A program made the translations under genes and the position numbers. The notes under the pieces are model-generated. The model saw only the letters and a program-made list of their open reading frames with translations, was not told the origin of the DNA and did not search any database. Below are positions 37,390-47,257 of a stretch of 64,000 nt of DNA, one piece after another. This DNA is from Thermoprotei archaeon (lineage in GTDB: Archaea; Thermoproteota; Thermoprotei; Gearchaeales; WAQG01): positions 186,001-250,000 of the forward strand of contig JAVZOV010000001.1 of assembly GCA_038881895.1 (NCBI GenBank). Direction: 5' to 3'. Position 1 is the stretch's first letter, and every line of letters starts with the position of its first letter.

Positions 37390-38358
37390 ATGATATCACT
37401 TGTTCCTGAAGAAATTGGCCCAAAGGGGTTAAAGAAAATCATCATGAATGATATTGAACATGTGCAAGGTTCAACTTTAGTAAAGCGTGGTTTCGCCCAT
37501 ATGTTAAAGCATGGAGTTATAATGGATGTCACTAATATCGAGCAAGCGCAAATAGCTGAAGATGCTGGTGCTGTTTCAGTAATGGTATTAGATAAACTAC
37601 CCTATGATGTAAGAAAGGAGGGAGGTGTAGCTAGAACTGCTAGTCTTAAGGTTATCGAAAGCATAATGGATCATGTGACGATTCCTGTAATGGCAAAATG
37701 TAGAATAGGTCACACATACGAAGCTAGGCTTCTGGAAGCAATAGGTGTTGATATGATAGATGAATCCGAAGTTCTCACTCCTACTGATGAGGAGCGTCAT
37801 ATATGGAAATGGGATTTCACAACACCTTTTGTAAACGGTGCAAGGGACTTGGGGGAATCACTTCGTAGGATCGAAGAAGGGGCTGCAATGATAAGAACTA
37901 AAGGTGAGGCTGGAACCGGCAATGTAGCAGAAGCTGTAAGACATATGAGAATAATGAATAACGAGATAAGACGTGTAAAAGCTATTTATGAAGATGGTGA
38001 CATGCAAGAGCTCATTCGTGTTTCACGAGAATTAAAGGTTAGTTATAAACTAGTAGAAGAAGTTGCACGTCTTGGCAGGCTTCCGGTAGTAAATTTTGCT
38101 GCAGGTGGAATAGCAACACCAGCGGATGCTGCATTAATGATGCTGCTCGGAAGTGACGGAGTGTTTGTGGGTTCAGGAATATTCAAATCTTCAGATCCAC
38201 TGGAAAGAGCTAAAGCTATTGTTTTGGCTGTGACACACTATGATGATCCTGAAATTGTTGCAGAAGCGCAGAGCATGATAGATGAAAGAAAATCCATGAT
38301 AGGTATGGACATCAAGAAACTAGAACTTCGCATGCAAGAGAGAGGTGCTCAAGCATGA
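37390..38358 (+). CDS. pdxS: Pyridoxal 5'-phosphate synthase subunit PdxS
   Basis: The PLP-forming (beta/alpha)8 barrel that condenses ribose 5-phosphate, glyceraldehyde 3-phosphate and ammonia. 322 residues. Landmarks: [20 protein letters not shown] (the first conserved aspartate and lysine), [19 protein letters not shown], the catalytic Lys in [25 protein letters not shown], and [25 protein letters not shown]-like CTTATATATA at 37353-37362 and a GAGGT ribosome-binding sequence precede the ATG. It overlaps pdxT by 4 bases. Confidence 0.97.
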   Translation: MISLVPEEIGPKGLKKIIMNDIEHVQGSTLVKRGFAHMLKHGVIMDVTNIEQAQIAEDAGAVSVMVLDKLPYDVRKEGGVARTASLKVIESIMDHVTIPVMAKCRIGHTYEARLLEAIGVDMIDESEVLTPTDEERHIWKWDFTTPFVNGARDLGESLRRIEEGAAMIRTKGEAGTGNVAEAVRHMRIMNNEIRRVKAIYEDGDMQELIRVSRELKVSYKLVEEVARLGRLPVVNFAAGGIATPADAALMMLLGSDGVFVGSGIFKSSDPLERAKAIVLAVTHYDDPEIVAEAQSMIDERKSMIGMDIKKLELRMQERGAQA

Positions 38359-38966
38359 ACATTGGAGTTTTAGGATTACAAGGTGATATCGAAGAACACA
38401 TTTCTGCATTAAAAATAGCTATGGACAAACTAAATATTAAAGGCAAAATAATATGGGTCAAAAAACCTAAAGGCTTAGAGAATCTCAGTGGATTAATTAT
38501 TCCGGGTGGTGAAAGTACTACAATCGGTTCATTGATGAAACATAATGAATTACTAGAACATATTAGAAACAAGATTGAGACTGAGAACTTGGCTATTTGG
38601 GGAACATGCGCAGGTCTTATAATAATGGCAAAGAAAACATATGATAGAACTGTTGGAGAAACAACACAACCGCTGCTTGGAATTATAGACATGGTAGTTG
38701 AAAGAAACACCTATGGTCGTCAAAAAGATTCATTCGAGGTAGATCTTAACATACCAGTAATCGGTTCTAAACCATTCAAAGGAGTATTCATAAGAGCGCC
38801 CTCAATAAAAGAAGTGGATTCTTCTGTGGAAATACTTGCTACGCTCGATAATAAACCAGTCGCCATTAAACAAGGCATACATATGGGTACTACATTTCAT
38901 CCAGAACTAACTAATGATACAAGACTTCATGAATATTTCCTAGCAAACATTAAATCCTCTTTTTAA
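38355..38966 (+). CDS. pdxT: Pyridoxal 5'-phosphate synthase glutaminase subunit PdxT
   Basis: A class I glutaminase giving ammonia to PdxS. 203 residues. [18 protein letters not shown] opens the protein. The oxyanion segment is [12 protein letters not shown], the nucleophile Cys is in [12 protein letters not shown] (about residue 79), and the His/Glu of the triad are in [10 protein letters not shown] near the C-terminus. The family motif YGRQKDSFE is present. The pair with PdxS is complete. Confidence 0.96.
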   Translation: MNIGVLGLQGDIEEHISALKIAMDKLNIKGKIIWVKKPKGLENLSGLIIPGGESTTIGSLMKHNELLEHIRNKIETENLAIWGTCAGLIIMAKKTYDRTVGETTQPLLGIIDMVVERNTYGRQKDSFEVDLNIPVIGSKPFKGVFIRAPSIKEVDSSVEILATLDNKPVAIKQGIHMGTTFHPELTNDTRLHEYFLANIKSSF

Positions 38967-39232
38967 TAAAACAGCTTATGTTATCAATTAATTTTATCCC
39001 ATCAAGAATCATAAATATACGTTATCTTTTTAGACATCTTTCAACTACCATGTTATGATATAAAATGAACAAAGTCATCGTGAAATGGGTTGACAAAATG
39101 CAATTTATAGGTGTAGATAAGCATGGACATTCAGTAGTAATAGATTCTGACAGTGAACATGGCGGTGAAAACACCGGATTCAGGCCAATGGAATTATTGT
39201 TAATAGCTTTAGGAACATGCACGGGTATGGAT

Positions 39233-39522
39233 TTGACACTCTCCACGGTTGAAGCCGGGAGATTCTCGGTTCCTCAAGGCTAAGCCTTCATCGTACCGAG
39301 TTCTGGGCTGTGTCAAACCAGCCCCCGCCATGGACATGTAGTCCATGGCCCGCTTGCTGGAACCATCCCCGCCTCTCTCGGTTCGGAGCCTTATTCCAGC
39401 TTTCGGACTTCCGAACCACATGCGAGCGACCCGCTCAAGAAAACATTGTTTAAGCATTTATTTAAGCCTATCGACGATTCATCCCAGAACCGAAGTTCTA
39501 GGCTTTCCTGTCGAATTATTTT
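39233..39522 (-). mobile_element. tnpB-less IS200/IS605-like structured element inside osmC (E3)
   Basis: 290 bp, antisense to osmC. On the minus strand it starts directly after TTAC (complement of GTAA, 39523-39526) and ends ...GAGTGTCAA at 39233. No bases of the target are duplicated, because the osmC frame rejoins perfectly without it. Stems: CTCC/GGAG end hairpin, CTCGGT/ACCGAG around AAGGC-taa-GCCTT, GGGCTG/CAGCCC, CCATGGAC/GTCCATGG, GGTTCGGA/TCCGAACC, GAGCG/CGCTC, and TCGAC/GTCGA around AGAAC-cga-AGTTCT. There is no ORF for a transposase. Confidence 0.82.
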
Positions 39523-39750
39523 GTAATCGATATATTGAGGAAAATGAAAAAAGATGTTTATTCTTTAGTAATAAAAGTGCAGGGAGAAAGAGCAGAAGAA
39601 TATCCCAGATATTATAAACACATTGAAATAATCTATGAAATAACTGGTAGTGGTCTAGATAAAGAAAGCGTTGAAAAGGCCATTAAATTATCTGAAGAAA
39701 AATACTGTTCAGCCAGCGCTAATCTTCGTGATAAGAAAAGTGAGATTAAG

Positions 39751-40087
39751 GGTTCTGAGTTAAGTAGAGATTCATAGTGTTTTATCACCTCTACTCAACC
39801 CTTCCCTCTCGATTAGCTCATCGAGGGCTTTCGGGGTGAACCCGACATCCCCACATCTGAAGGTCAACCCCCAGCCCACCCATCCCCATAGGAAGTCATG
39901 CTTCCAGAGCAGAGGGGACACTAAAACGTATGAGCAAACCATATTTAAACCTATCTGCTCTGAAAATACTGACAAAGGCAGCTAAACGCTGCCTCTTAGC
40001 CTCTTTGAGAGTGTAAAGCTTCTCCATCAAGAAGATATTACGACTTATCTCTATTTAAGTCTATCTATTTTGAAACTGTTTTTTAAG
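39751..40087 (-). mobile_element. Decayed IS607-type relic at the 3' end of osmC
   Basis: 337 bp bounded by GG at 39750-39751 and 40087-40088; removing one GG plus the insert restores osmC. The right end GTTCTGAGTTAAGTAG (39753) equals that of the intact element at 60607. Next to it is a minus-strand TnpB tail (TFRCGDVGFTPKALDELIER, ending GLSRGDKTL). Two copies of the IS607 left end follow: CAGATAGGTTTAAATATGG-type (complement of about 39938-39960) and AACAGTTTCAAAATAGATAG (complement of about 40058-40077). The two left ends suggest one relic jumped into another before decay. Confidence 0.78.
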
Positions 40088-40185
40088 GCAACATACAAGA
40101 TTATCGAATTAGAACATTAAACTTTTTTAATTAAATTTAGTTAATTTTATAAATTTAGAAAACACTAAAATTATGGCGCATTCTT

Positions 40186-41814
40186 ATGTCCTATTATGAA
40201 TATCCGTTGCTCATTAAAAAGATTCTAGTCCAGACACTATATAGACAACCACCTACTGAGATCGTTTACAGAGATATTTCAAGGTATAGCTGGATGAAAT
40301 TTTATGAAAGGATTCAAAGACTTGCTAATGCGTTAGAATCGATAGGCGCTAAAAAAGGTTCAAAAGTAGCTGTGATTGATTTTGATACGCACAGATACTT
40401 AGAAGCTTATTTTGCTATTCCTATGATAGGGGCAGTTTTGCATACTGTGAACATACGATTACCACCTGAACAAATACTCTATACAGCAGTTCATGCCGAA
40501 GATGATATAGTTCTTGTACGGGATGAATTTTTACCGTTGGTTGAAAAAGTTGCTAGTGCATTACCTACAGTAAAGGCATGGATAATAATGAGTGATACCG
40601 GAAGCACGCCTTCAACATCGCTGAAACCAGCATATTACTATGAAGATCTGTTAAATTCCGTTTCATCGCATTATGAGTTTCCAGACTTTGATGAAAACAC
40701 CGAAGCAACACTTTTTTACACAAGCGGCACGACAGGTCTTCCGAAAGGTGTTCATTTCACTCACAGGCAATTAGTCCTCCATACGCTTGCACTAACATCG
40801 ATGTTATCATCTTATCCAAGTGTAGTGAATATCACATCAAAAGATGTTATGATGCCACTCGTACCTTTCTTTCATGTTCATTCATGGGGGCTACCCTACA
40901 CCGCCGCAATGCTTGGAAATAAAATTGTACTGTTAGGACGATATGATCCCAAAATTGCTCTAGAGTTAATTAAAAAAGAAAAGGTAACGTTCTCTCATAT
41001 GGTTCCTACAATACTTCATATGATACTCAATCATCCAGAAATCGATAACTACAAGGATTATTTAAAGAATTGGAAAGTAGTGATCGGTGGCGCTGCATTA
41101 CCAAAAACGTTAGCTTTGAAAGCAATGCAATTTGGAATTAAAATAATGGCTGGTTATGGTCTTTCCGAAACTGCACCAGTACTCACTATAGCAAATCCAA
41201 GAGAAGATATGCTCGAATGGCCTTCTGAAAAATTAATTGACATAGTCATTAAAACAGGAATACCTATTCCTTTAGTGGAATTGCGTGTGATTGATGCTGA
41301 AGGTAAAGATGTTCCAAGGGACAGTAAAACTGTTGGTGAAATTGTTGTCAGAACCCCATGGCTTACTAGAGATTATTATAAAGACCCTGAGAAAACAAAA
41401 GAGTTGTGGGCTGGAGGATGGTTGCACACTGGTGATATAGCAGTAATAGATGAATACGGCTACATAAAAATTGTGGACAGAATAAAAGATGTAGTGAAAA
41501 GTGGAGGAGAATGGATTTCATCATTAACACTTGAGGATTTAATCGCGTTACATCCAGCAGTATCAGAAGTAGCAGTGATAGGTGCTCCTCATCCAAGATG
41601 GGGCGAAAGACCAGTAGCAATCATAGTTGCAAAGAAAGGCATGCAGGTTACAGAGGATGAACTAAAGAAACATCTAGAAAATTATGTAGAATCTGGTAGA
41701 ATTACCAAATGGTGGATACCAGATAAATTCATATTCGTGAATGAAATACCAAAAACAAGCACTGGAAAAATAGATAAAAAAATTCTTAGAGACCAGTATA
41801 AAACACTATTCTAA
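40186..41814 (+). CDS. AMP-dependent acyl-CoA synthetase/ligase
   Basis: 542 residues, ANL superfamily; activates a carboxylic acid as acyl-AMP and passes it to CoA. The ATP-binding loop is LFYTSGTTGLPKGVHFTHRQ (about residue 180). MAGYGLSETAPVLTIANP is the A5 motif, GWLHTGDIAVID the A7 hinge, and PKTSTGKIDKKILRD carries the catalytic lysine near the C-terminus. By eye it is closest to medium-chain fatty-acid and archaeal AMP-forming acyl-CoA synthetases; the acid cannot be named. Confidence 0.9.
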   Translation: MSYYEYPLLIKKILVQTLYRQPPTEIVYRDISRYSWMKFYERIQRLANALESIGAKKGSKVAVIDFDTHRYLEAYFAIPMIGAVLHTVNIRLPPEQILYTAVHAEDDIVLVRDEFLPLVEKVASALPTVKAWIIMSDTGSTPSTSLKPAYYYEDLLNSVSSHYEFPDFDENTEATLFYTSGTTGLPKGVHFTHRQLVLHTLALTSMLSSYPSVVNITSKDVMMPLVPFFHVHSWGLPYTAAMLGNKIVLLGRYDPKIALELIKKEKVTFSHMVPTILHMILNHPEIDNYKDYLKNWKVVIGGAALPKTLALKAMQFGIKIMAGYGLSETAPVLTIANPREDMLEWPSEKLIDIVIKTGIPIPLVELRVIDAEGKDVPRDSKTVGEIVVRTPWLTRDYYKDPEKTKELWAGGWLHTGDIAVIDEYGYIKIVDRIKDVVKSGGEWISSLTLEDLIALHPAVSEVAVIGAPHPRWGERPVAIIVAKKGMQVTEDELKKHLENYVESGRITKWWIPDKFIFVNEIPKTSTGKIDKKILRDQYKTLF

Positions 41815-41830
41815 ATACCCTAACCAGAAT

Positions 41831-42052
41831 TTATTTTCTTTTTATTAGTGATATTATGGCTATTATTAGAAAAGCTAATGCTGTAAGAATCTTATCACCA
41901 CCTGTAATAAACCAAACTATTAAAGCTGCAACTATTGCTGGAAAGAAAAAGATAAATGCACCAATCACTATTATGAGTATCACTCCTATTAAAATTAAGA
42001 AAACTGCCAGAACAAAAATTAAGGGTCCGGCTAATATTTCAATCATAATCAT
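41831..42052 (-). CDS. Small membrane protein, unknown
   Basis: 73 residues, nearly all hydrophobic, with two or three membrane helices (ILAGPLIFVLAVFLILIGVI, then VIGAFIFFFPAIVAALIVWF, then ILTALAFLIIAIISL) and a basic end RK. No family is recognised. The complementary strand also has an open frame, a side effect of the composition. It lies 34 bases downstream of the sodium:solute symporter gene and may share its transcript. Confidence 0.5.
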   Translation of the reverse strand: MIMIEILAGPLIFVLAVFLILIGVILIIVIGAFIFFFPAIVAALIVWFITGGDKILTALAFLIIAIISLIKRK

Positions 42053-42085
42053 TTAATGCAATAACCAATATAAAACTTTTTTGCT

Positions 42086-43465
42086 TTAATTTTTAGAAGG
42101 ATATGGAGTTTTTAACCACGTTATGATCGATGCTAACGATGTAATGATTAGACTTCCAAGGGAAGCATAATCAAGCACATGTGGATAAATCATGTTTCTT
42201 ACTATGAAGAGTAAAATGAATGACAAGAAACCCAGCAGTGTAAGTAATGAAGCTTCACTTTTCGAAAGTCCTCTTAAGATTGCTGTAATTAGTATAGGTG
42301 CCAAGTATAATAGAGCTGCAGAACTGGTAACTGCGAGAATGACAACAGGTGCAGTAGTATAGAAAGAAAATATACCTACAATCACACTTATTCCCAGCAC
42401 TGCCCTCCTTCCTAGTTTCACATTACCTTTTCCAATGAGATCTACATCTATTATTGAAGCTAAAGTCAGTAATATTGCATCATATGTAGATAATGCTGCA
42501 GCCCATACTGCTAAAGCTATTGCTAGCTGAAGACTTATTGGAAGATTAGACATGATCATGGGTGTAATCATGTTCGGATCTTTTGTTTGAAAATTAAACA
42601 AACCAGCTCCTCCAAGACCGGTAAGAACCATTACTATAGTTAGTATAAAACCTGCCATTAAGAAAAGAATTGTTCCTTTAGCTAGGTTTTTTTCACTCTT
42701 AGCAACATACAGCTTCTGGAGAACTTGTGGATTCGTTAATGCAAAGAAAACCCATGGCACAGTTAATGAAAGAAAACGCTCAAATGTCCAAAACGATAAC
42801 CCACCAGGAACTGTATGAAGTTGAATAGGCGTGGAAAAAACCCCTCGAAATACTGACGCAAGAAACATCAGAGAGACCAAAAGAAAGTACGCTCCCTGCG
42901 TAATATCAGTATAAACAATACCTCTCAGACCTCCAAAATATGTGTAAACAAATACTGTAAGAATAGTTGCTAATATTGATATTTCTCTTGGAATACCTAG
43001 AATACTCAAGATTACCGCAGGTCCTATTACTTGAACACTCATGTAGGGTATAAGAAATGCCAGATATGAAATGCTTACAATATACCTGGCTAACTTTGAA
43101 CCATTTTCTAAATAAATAAGCTGTGTAGGTGTTATTACATTTAACTTCTTTGCCTTTCTGTACACTGGAATTGAGAAAAGACTTAGGATAGTTGCTGTTC
43201 CCATAAGGTATGTGAGTTCGAATCCCAGCGAACCAACACCATAAAAATATGAATAACCCACAAGTCCTATGAACATGAAAGCGCTATAGGTCGTACCAAA
43301 ATATGTAAAGAAATAATACAAAGTATTCAACGTTCTATTAGCCAAATAAAATTCTTCTGCAGACTTTAATGCACCCTTCCTTCTAGCATATACTCCAAGA
43401 CCTAACATAATCATTATAAACATCACTAAAGATACTCCAGATAATACTGACGTTTCTTCACTCAT
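42086..43465 (-). CDS. Sodium:solute symporter family protein
   Basis: 459 residues with about twelve to thirteen membrane helices of the LeuT-fold SSS family. TM1-like region MFIMIMLGLGVYARRKGALK is followed by SAEEFYLANRTLNTLYYFFT and FGTTYSAFMFIGLVGYSY, the conserved sodium-site unwound helix. FGGLRGIVYTDITQGAYF is the classic SSS signature. The substrate is unknown. The small gene upstream overlaps it by 4 bases. Confidence 0.88.
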   Translation of the reverse strand: MSEETSVLSGVSLVMFIMIMLGLGVYARRKGALKSAEEFYLANRTLNTLYYFFTYFGTTYSAFMFIGLVGYSYFYGVGSLGFELTYLMGTATILSLFSIPVYRKAKKLNVITPTQLIYLENGSKLARYIVSISYLAFLIPYMSVQVIGPAVILSILGIPREISILATILTVFVYTYFGGLRGIVYTDITQGAYFLLVSLMFLASVFRGVFSTPIQLHTVPGGLSFWTFERFLSLTVPWVFFALTNPQVLQKLYVAKSEKNLAKGTILFLMAGFILTIVMVLTGLGGAGLFNFQTKDPNMITPMIMSNLPISLQLAIALAVWAAALSTYDAILLTLASIIDVDLIGKGNVKLGRRAVLGISVIVGIFSFYTTAPVVILAVTSSAALLYLAPILITAILRGLSKSEASLLTLLGFLSFILLFIVRNMIYPHVLDYASLGSLIITSLASIITWLKTPYPSKN

Positions 43466-43686
43466 CTAACTTCACCTCTAAGGTATAAATAAGAGAGCAT
43501 GATAGCTATAATAACCAAAAGAGACCAATAAGCAAAGAGTATCCAAGAACTTGATATTGGTACTATGTACGGTATTAGTATTGAAAGTAATATTACTAAG
43601 ATAAACGCTAAAGAATACATTCTACGTCTTAAAGGTTTTACTAAACGTGTGTTTATTGATACTTTAGGGTCATCTCCAGTGCCCAT
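43462..43686 (-). CDS. Small symporter-associated membrane protein (DUF3311-like)
   Basis: 74 residues with two membrane helices (about residues 25-43 and 48-67) after a basic cytoplasmic start. Small two-helix proteins of the DUF3311 type are commonly encoded directly before SSS symporters, and this gene overlaps the symporter by 4 bases. The family match is based on size, topology and position. Confidence 0.6.
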   Translation of the reverse strand: MGTGDDPKVSINTRLVKPLRRRMYSLAFILVILLSILIPYIVPISSSWILFAYWSLLVIIAIMLSYLYLRGEVR

Positions 43687-43821
43687 ATTAATCCAGTAAA
43701 TTAAAAACTTGATTATAATAAAAAATAACTAAAGAGGCAATTTTGTCATATAAAAAGACAATAAAGAAAAAATTTTGTACAACAAAAATAAGTCTAGAAA
43801 CTTGCAGTCGTAGATCATTAC

Positions 43822-44057
43822 TTCTGAAAAATTGTCCTCTAGAGCGTGGATGAATTGTTGATAAGCTTAGTCAACCGTTGGTATTTTAATTTGAGCGAGG
43901 CGCCCGGATGTGGTCTAGATGTTTTCTAGACCAAATATATTAAAGTAGGCCAAGCTTGTCTCCATAGCAAGGGCTGGATTGATGCACCCCAACTCGGTAT
44001 GATGAAATGCTAGATCGAAAAACCGGAATCTTCACACTAGAACAGAGAGAGTATTAA
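43822..44057 (+). mobile_element. Degenerate tnpB-less IS200/IS605-like element (E4)
   Basis: A decayed copy of the E2/E3 family in the opposite orientation. It follows TTAC at 43818-43821. Recognisable blocks, read on the minus strand: CATACCGAGTTGGGG (E3 has CGTACCGAGTTCTGGG), CCAGCCCTTGCTATGG, CCTCGCTCAAATTAAAATA, and AAGCTTATCAACAATTCATC. The right end is GAGAGTATTAA at 44047-44057 (E3: GAGAGTGTCAA). Many stems no longer pair. It abuts the 3' end of the glycosyltransferase-like gene, whose stop codon lies in the element's terminal bases. Confidence 0.65.
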
Positions 44058-45460
44058 ATTTGGAACTTATTTCTTTTTATGTAATCAATTATGAGAGGTA
44101 TAGTATTTATAATTATAAATATATAAAGTATTATAGTTAGTATCAGTGAATAGATGACATAATAAACCTGATCAAAAACTCTTAGAGTTAATTTATCAAT
44201 TAAATTCATTAACATTTCATTTCTAAATTGTGGTTGAATATGAACATGAAACCAAAAGCTCGTGGGAAACATGATAGGCCAGAATCCTGATAAGATGACA
44301 AGTATTATACTAATTAACCTAAGTTTTTTCTCTTTCCTAATTATGAGTAATGAGAGAAGTCCTATTAAAGGAACTAGATATTGGTGATTTACTCTCCAAT
44401 AAGTAGCAATGAATGATGTATACCCGAACGAGAGAGCCTTTAATGAGTCTTTAGAGGAATATGAAGATATTAATGAGAAAGTAAAGAGGACAATAAATGG
44501 TATAAACCATAATCTTATTATTGTGAGACGTACAGAACTTGGTAATGGTACCGAGACCCCAAATGTTTCTAAATCATTATAATAGGTCATGAGACTTGAA
44601 ACACCATTAAAACTGTAAACGATTGGTTCAGTGTAGCCAGGTTTATTTTCAGGATTAAAAAAGATTCTGAGTATCGCATATAGTGCATTAGTATCAAATA
44701 TAATAAACGGTAGCAAAATTACGGTGAAAGTTATTGCTACGCTTATTAGAAAATTGATGATCTTATGAGTGTTCAATGTTGAGAGTAAATAAATGAAGAA
44801 AGGAACAAATAGTATCCACATAGTTTGCTTAGTTGCTAATGCAAAGCCCATGAATATTCCTGAAATTACTGTGCTCCTTTTCATAAAAACTAATGAGAAA
44901 AGAAGAAAAGCGAATGCAACTTGATCAAACATACCATAGATTGCAGAAATATAAATCACCATTGGATTTAAATAATAAAACATGGAAATCAAAAATCCTT
45001 TACGACCTTTTCCAGCAAGAAAATAAAGTAGTATTGCGATAATGACATCAAACAGCACGAAGATACTTTTGACAGATATGATCCACGCAGGATCGACATA
45101 TACATTATAATTAGGATATCTTTCTATAATCACTAAACCTGTATTCACGAAAACAGTATTGTTAATATTTTCGATTATAACATCTGTAGACCCGCCAGAA
45201 ATTAATCTTGCTATGGTGAACAAAAATATTGGTAAAGGAGGATAAACATAAGCCCACGGGTATGGCAAACCTTCATTGCTATAATTTAACTCATTCGCAT
45301 AAGAATAAAAATTAAAACCATGTCTAAGAAACGTATTAGCAAAACCATAAAATTGAGGTATATCAGAGCCTGAGGAATAAGGCATAAAAATAATCCTTAC
45401 TATTAAACCAGTGATGATCATTACTACTAATAATACTTTATTTACGTTCATGCTAATCAT
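44054..45460 (-). CDS. GT-C type membrane glycosyltransferase-like protein
   Basis: 468 residues with about ten to twelve membrane helices. The first external loop carries an acidic motif (SSGSDIPQFYGFANTFLRHG) and AYVYPPLPIFLFTIARL, the layout of GT-C fold mannosyl- or arabinosyltransferase-like enzymes that use polyprenyl-phosphate sugars. Similarity is by topology and motif only. The stop codon TAA (44054-44056) overlaps the end of inserted element E4, so the original C-terminus may have been changed by a few residues. Confidence 0.65.
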   Translation of the reverse strand: MISMNVNKVLLVVMIITGLIVRIIFMPYSSGSDIPQFYGFANTFLRHGFNFYSYANELNYSNEGLPYPWAYVYPPLPIFLFTIARLISGGSTDVIIENINNTVFVNTGLVIIERYPNYNVYVDPAWIISVKSIFVLFDVIIAILLYFLAGKGRKGFLISMFYYLNPMVIYISAIYGMFDQVAFAFLLFSLVFMKRSTVISGIFMGFALATKQTMWILFVPFFIYLLSTLNTHKIINFLISVAITFTVILLPFIIFDTNALYAILRIFFNPENKPGYTEPIVYSFNGVSSLMTYYNDLETFGVSVPLPSSVRLTIIRLWFIPFIVLFTFSLISSYSSKDSLKALSFGYTSFIATYWRVNHQYLVPLIGLLSLLIIRKEKKLRLISIILVILSGFWPIMFPTSFWFHVHIQPQFRNEMLMNLIDKLTLRVFDQVYYVIYSLILTIILYIFIIINTIPLIIDYIKRNKFQI

Positions 45461-45572
45461 GATACATTAGACAAAATTTATAAACCTACACATTAGAACA
45501 CCATTTATTTTTGTGAATAGTTAACTTTTAACAATAGTTAAAACTTATTTACTTAATAAAAGTTTAAAGTTT

Positions 45573-46403
45573 GTGATCGATGTAAAAAACCTTACAAAAA
45601 TATATGGAAATAAAATAGTGGCGCTAGATAATGTTACTTTTTCCTCTTCTGCTAATACAGTATGTTTGCTTGGAAGAAATGGTGCGGGTAAAACAACTTT
45701 ACTAAGAATACTTTCAACACAACTATTACCAACATCAGGAATAGCAGAAATAGAGGGCTATGATGTAGTCAAAGAGCCTGATAAGATAAGAAAGATAATA
45801 GCCAGCATACCTCAAGAATCTAGACCGATTGGTATTGCTAACCCTTTAGAGCATGTAGTTATGTATTTGACAGCAAGAGGGTATTCCCTTAAAGATGCTT
45901 TTAGCGTTGCAAGGAGAAGTTTAAAAGAGGTCGGATTATGGGATGTTGCTACAATACCTACTGATGAACTTTCTGGTGGCATGAAAAGGAAAGTTTTTGT
46001 TGCTATGGCTATAGCTTCCAATGCAGAAGTTGTTTTGTTAGATGAACCAACTTTAGGATTGGACCCTATCTCTCGATTAGAAGTCTGGTCCATACTAAAA
46101 CATCTAAATTCTAAACTCATATTAACTACACATTATATGGAAGAAGCCAAAGAACTCGCTCAGGAAATTATTGTTATCCACAAAGGAAAAATTGTAGCAA
46201 AAGGAACAATTAACGAATTATTAAAGCCGTTTGATGGTAAAGTAAGAGTGGAAAGCAGCAGTGGAGATTATAAAATAGGGAGCAGCTATATAAGTTATGT
46301 TACTGTCGATAAAGCTAAAGAATTCATTGGAAAAGATAATGTAGTAATCAAAACAATTACTTTGGAAGACTTGCTCATAATAAACGGAATGGAGGCTGAT
46401 TAG
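45573..46403 (+). CDS. ABC transporter ATP-binding protein
   Basis: 276 residues, GTG start. Walker [17 protein letters not shown] (about residue 33), signature [17 protein letters not shown], Walker [15 protein letters not shown], and switch His in [15 protein letters not shown]. It is the type found with ABC-2 exporters, with a C-terminal regulatory tail. The permease gene begins directly after its stop. Confidence 0.93.
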   Translation: MIDVKNLTKIYGNKIVALDNVTFSSSANTVCLLGRNGAGKTTLLRILSTQLLPTSGIAEIEGYDVVKEPDKIRKIIASIPQESRPIGIANPLEHVVMYLTARGYSLKDAFSVARRSLKEVGLWDVATIPTDELSGGMKRKVFVAMAIASNAEVVLLDEPTLGLDPISRLEVWSILKHLNSKLILTTHYMEEAKELAQEIIVIHKGKIVAKGTINELLKPFDGKVRVESSSGDYKIGSSYISYVTVDKAKEFIGKDNVVIKTITLEDLLIINGMEAD

Positions 46404-47138
46404 ATGGCTTACAGCAGAATAAGATTCATAATTACGTTCGCATGGTTCTATGGCTACTCAAGCCTTAAACGAGGATACGTCTATGTAGCAACCTATATGA
46501 TAACGCCTCTTTCAGTACTATTTCTAATCTATGTAATTTCTAGGGGTGAACTACTTCCATACGCCATACTTGGAGGATTACTCTCAGTTATAACGATGAA
46601 CTCACTCTCACTGGTAGCTGATGTAACATTTCTAAGACTTGAATTAAAATTACAAGATTTGTTAGTGTCCACGTTCGTAAAACCATTGGATTATCTGATG
46701 GGACATATGCTAAGTAACTTAATCTTTTCTGTACCTGGTATACTAGTATACATTTTACTTGGGATATTTTACGGAATGTTCGATTCTATAAAAGTTTTAT
46801 GGCTTATCTTTACACTAACACCACTTCTTATCTCATCTTCAGCTTTAGCATTTTTCATATCAACGTTTATACCTCACGTCAGACATTCATGGGGGGTTGC
46901 AAGTTTCCTTTCAATAATTTTCACAATAATTCCACCCCTTTATTATCCAGCAAATTTAATTCCTGTAACATTTCTTTACCCCTTAATGATCTCCCCGTCA
47001 ACATCAGCAGCCTTAATCCTACAATCCGTATTTGAACTCTACAAAACAGATATCATAGCTAACTATACAATTCTGATAGTTGAGACTATATTATACTTAT
47101 TACTAGCACTCAAATTTTCACGATGGCGTTCAGTTTAA
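46404..47138 (+). CDS. ABC-2 type transporter permease
   Basis: 244 residues with about six membrane helices and an amphipathic N-terminal helix, as in ABC-2 permeases of drug or polysaccharide exporters. It directly follows its ATPase, so the two form an ABC exporter. The segment IPPLYYPANLIPVTFLYPLM corresponds to the conserved P-x-x-LP region before the last helices. The substrate is unknown. Confidence 0.85.
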   Translation: MAYSRIRFIITFAWFYGYSSLKRGYVYVATYMITPLSVLFLIYVISRGELLPYAILGGLLSVITMNSLSLVADVTFLRLELKLQDLLVSTFVKPLDYLMGHMLSNLIFSVPGILVYILLGIFYGMFDSIKVLWLIFTLTPLLISSSALAFFISTFIPHVRHSWGVASFLSIIFTIIPPLYYPANLIPVTFLYPLMISPSTSAALILQSVFELYKTDIIANYTILIVETILYLLLALKFSRWRSV

Positions 47139-47257
47139 GAATACAAGCTCTTGTTCTTGACAGTTTTTCTAACCTCAATATTACATGAAGGTGGAAATCA
47201 CATTTTAAGCCCAATATTTAATAGGATACAAATATAAATTTAAGTTAGGTGTTATGA

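Larger units (their letters stand above)
39065..40120 (+). pseudogene. OsmC/Ohr-family gene broken by two insertions
   Basis: The gene survives in three parts: 39065-39232 (starting MNKVIVKWVDKMQFIGVDKH and ending LIALGTCTGMD), 39523-39750 (VIDILRKMKKDVYSLVIKV through CSASANLRDKKSEIK) and 40088-40120 (ATYKIIELEH and stop). Element E3 (39233-39522) and an IS607 relic (39751-40087) separate them. Joining the parts gives an uninterrupted 142-residue protein, the usual length of OsmC-type peroxidase-like proteins, with the conserved CTGMD and CS Cys regions. As it stands the frame ends 16 codons into E3, so the gene is inactive unless the inserts are lost. Confidence 0.88.

Noticed and set aside
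41856-42056. 66-codon plus-strand frame opposite the small membrane protein
   Set aside because: It is the antisense shadow of the hydrophobic gene on the minus strand and has no features of its own.
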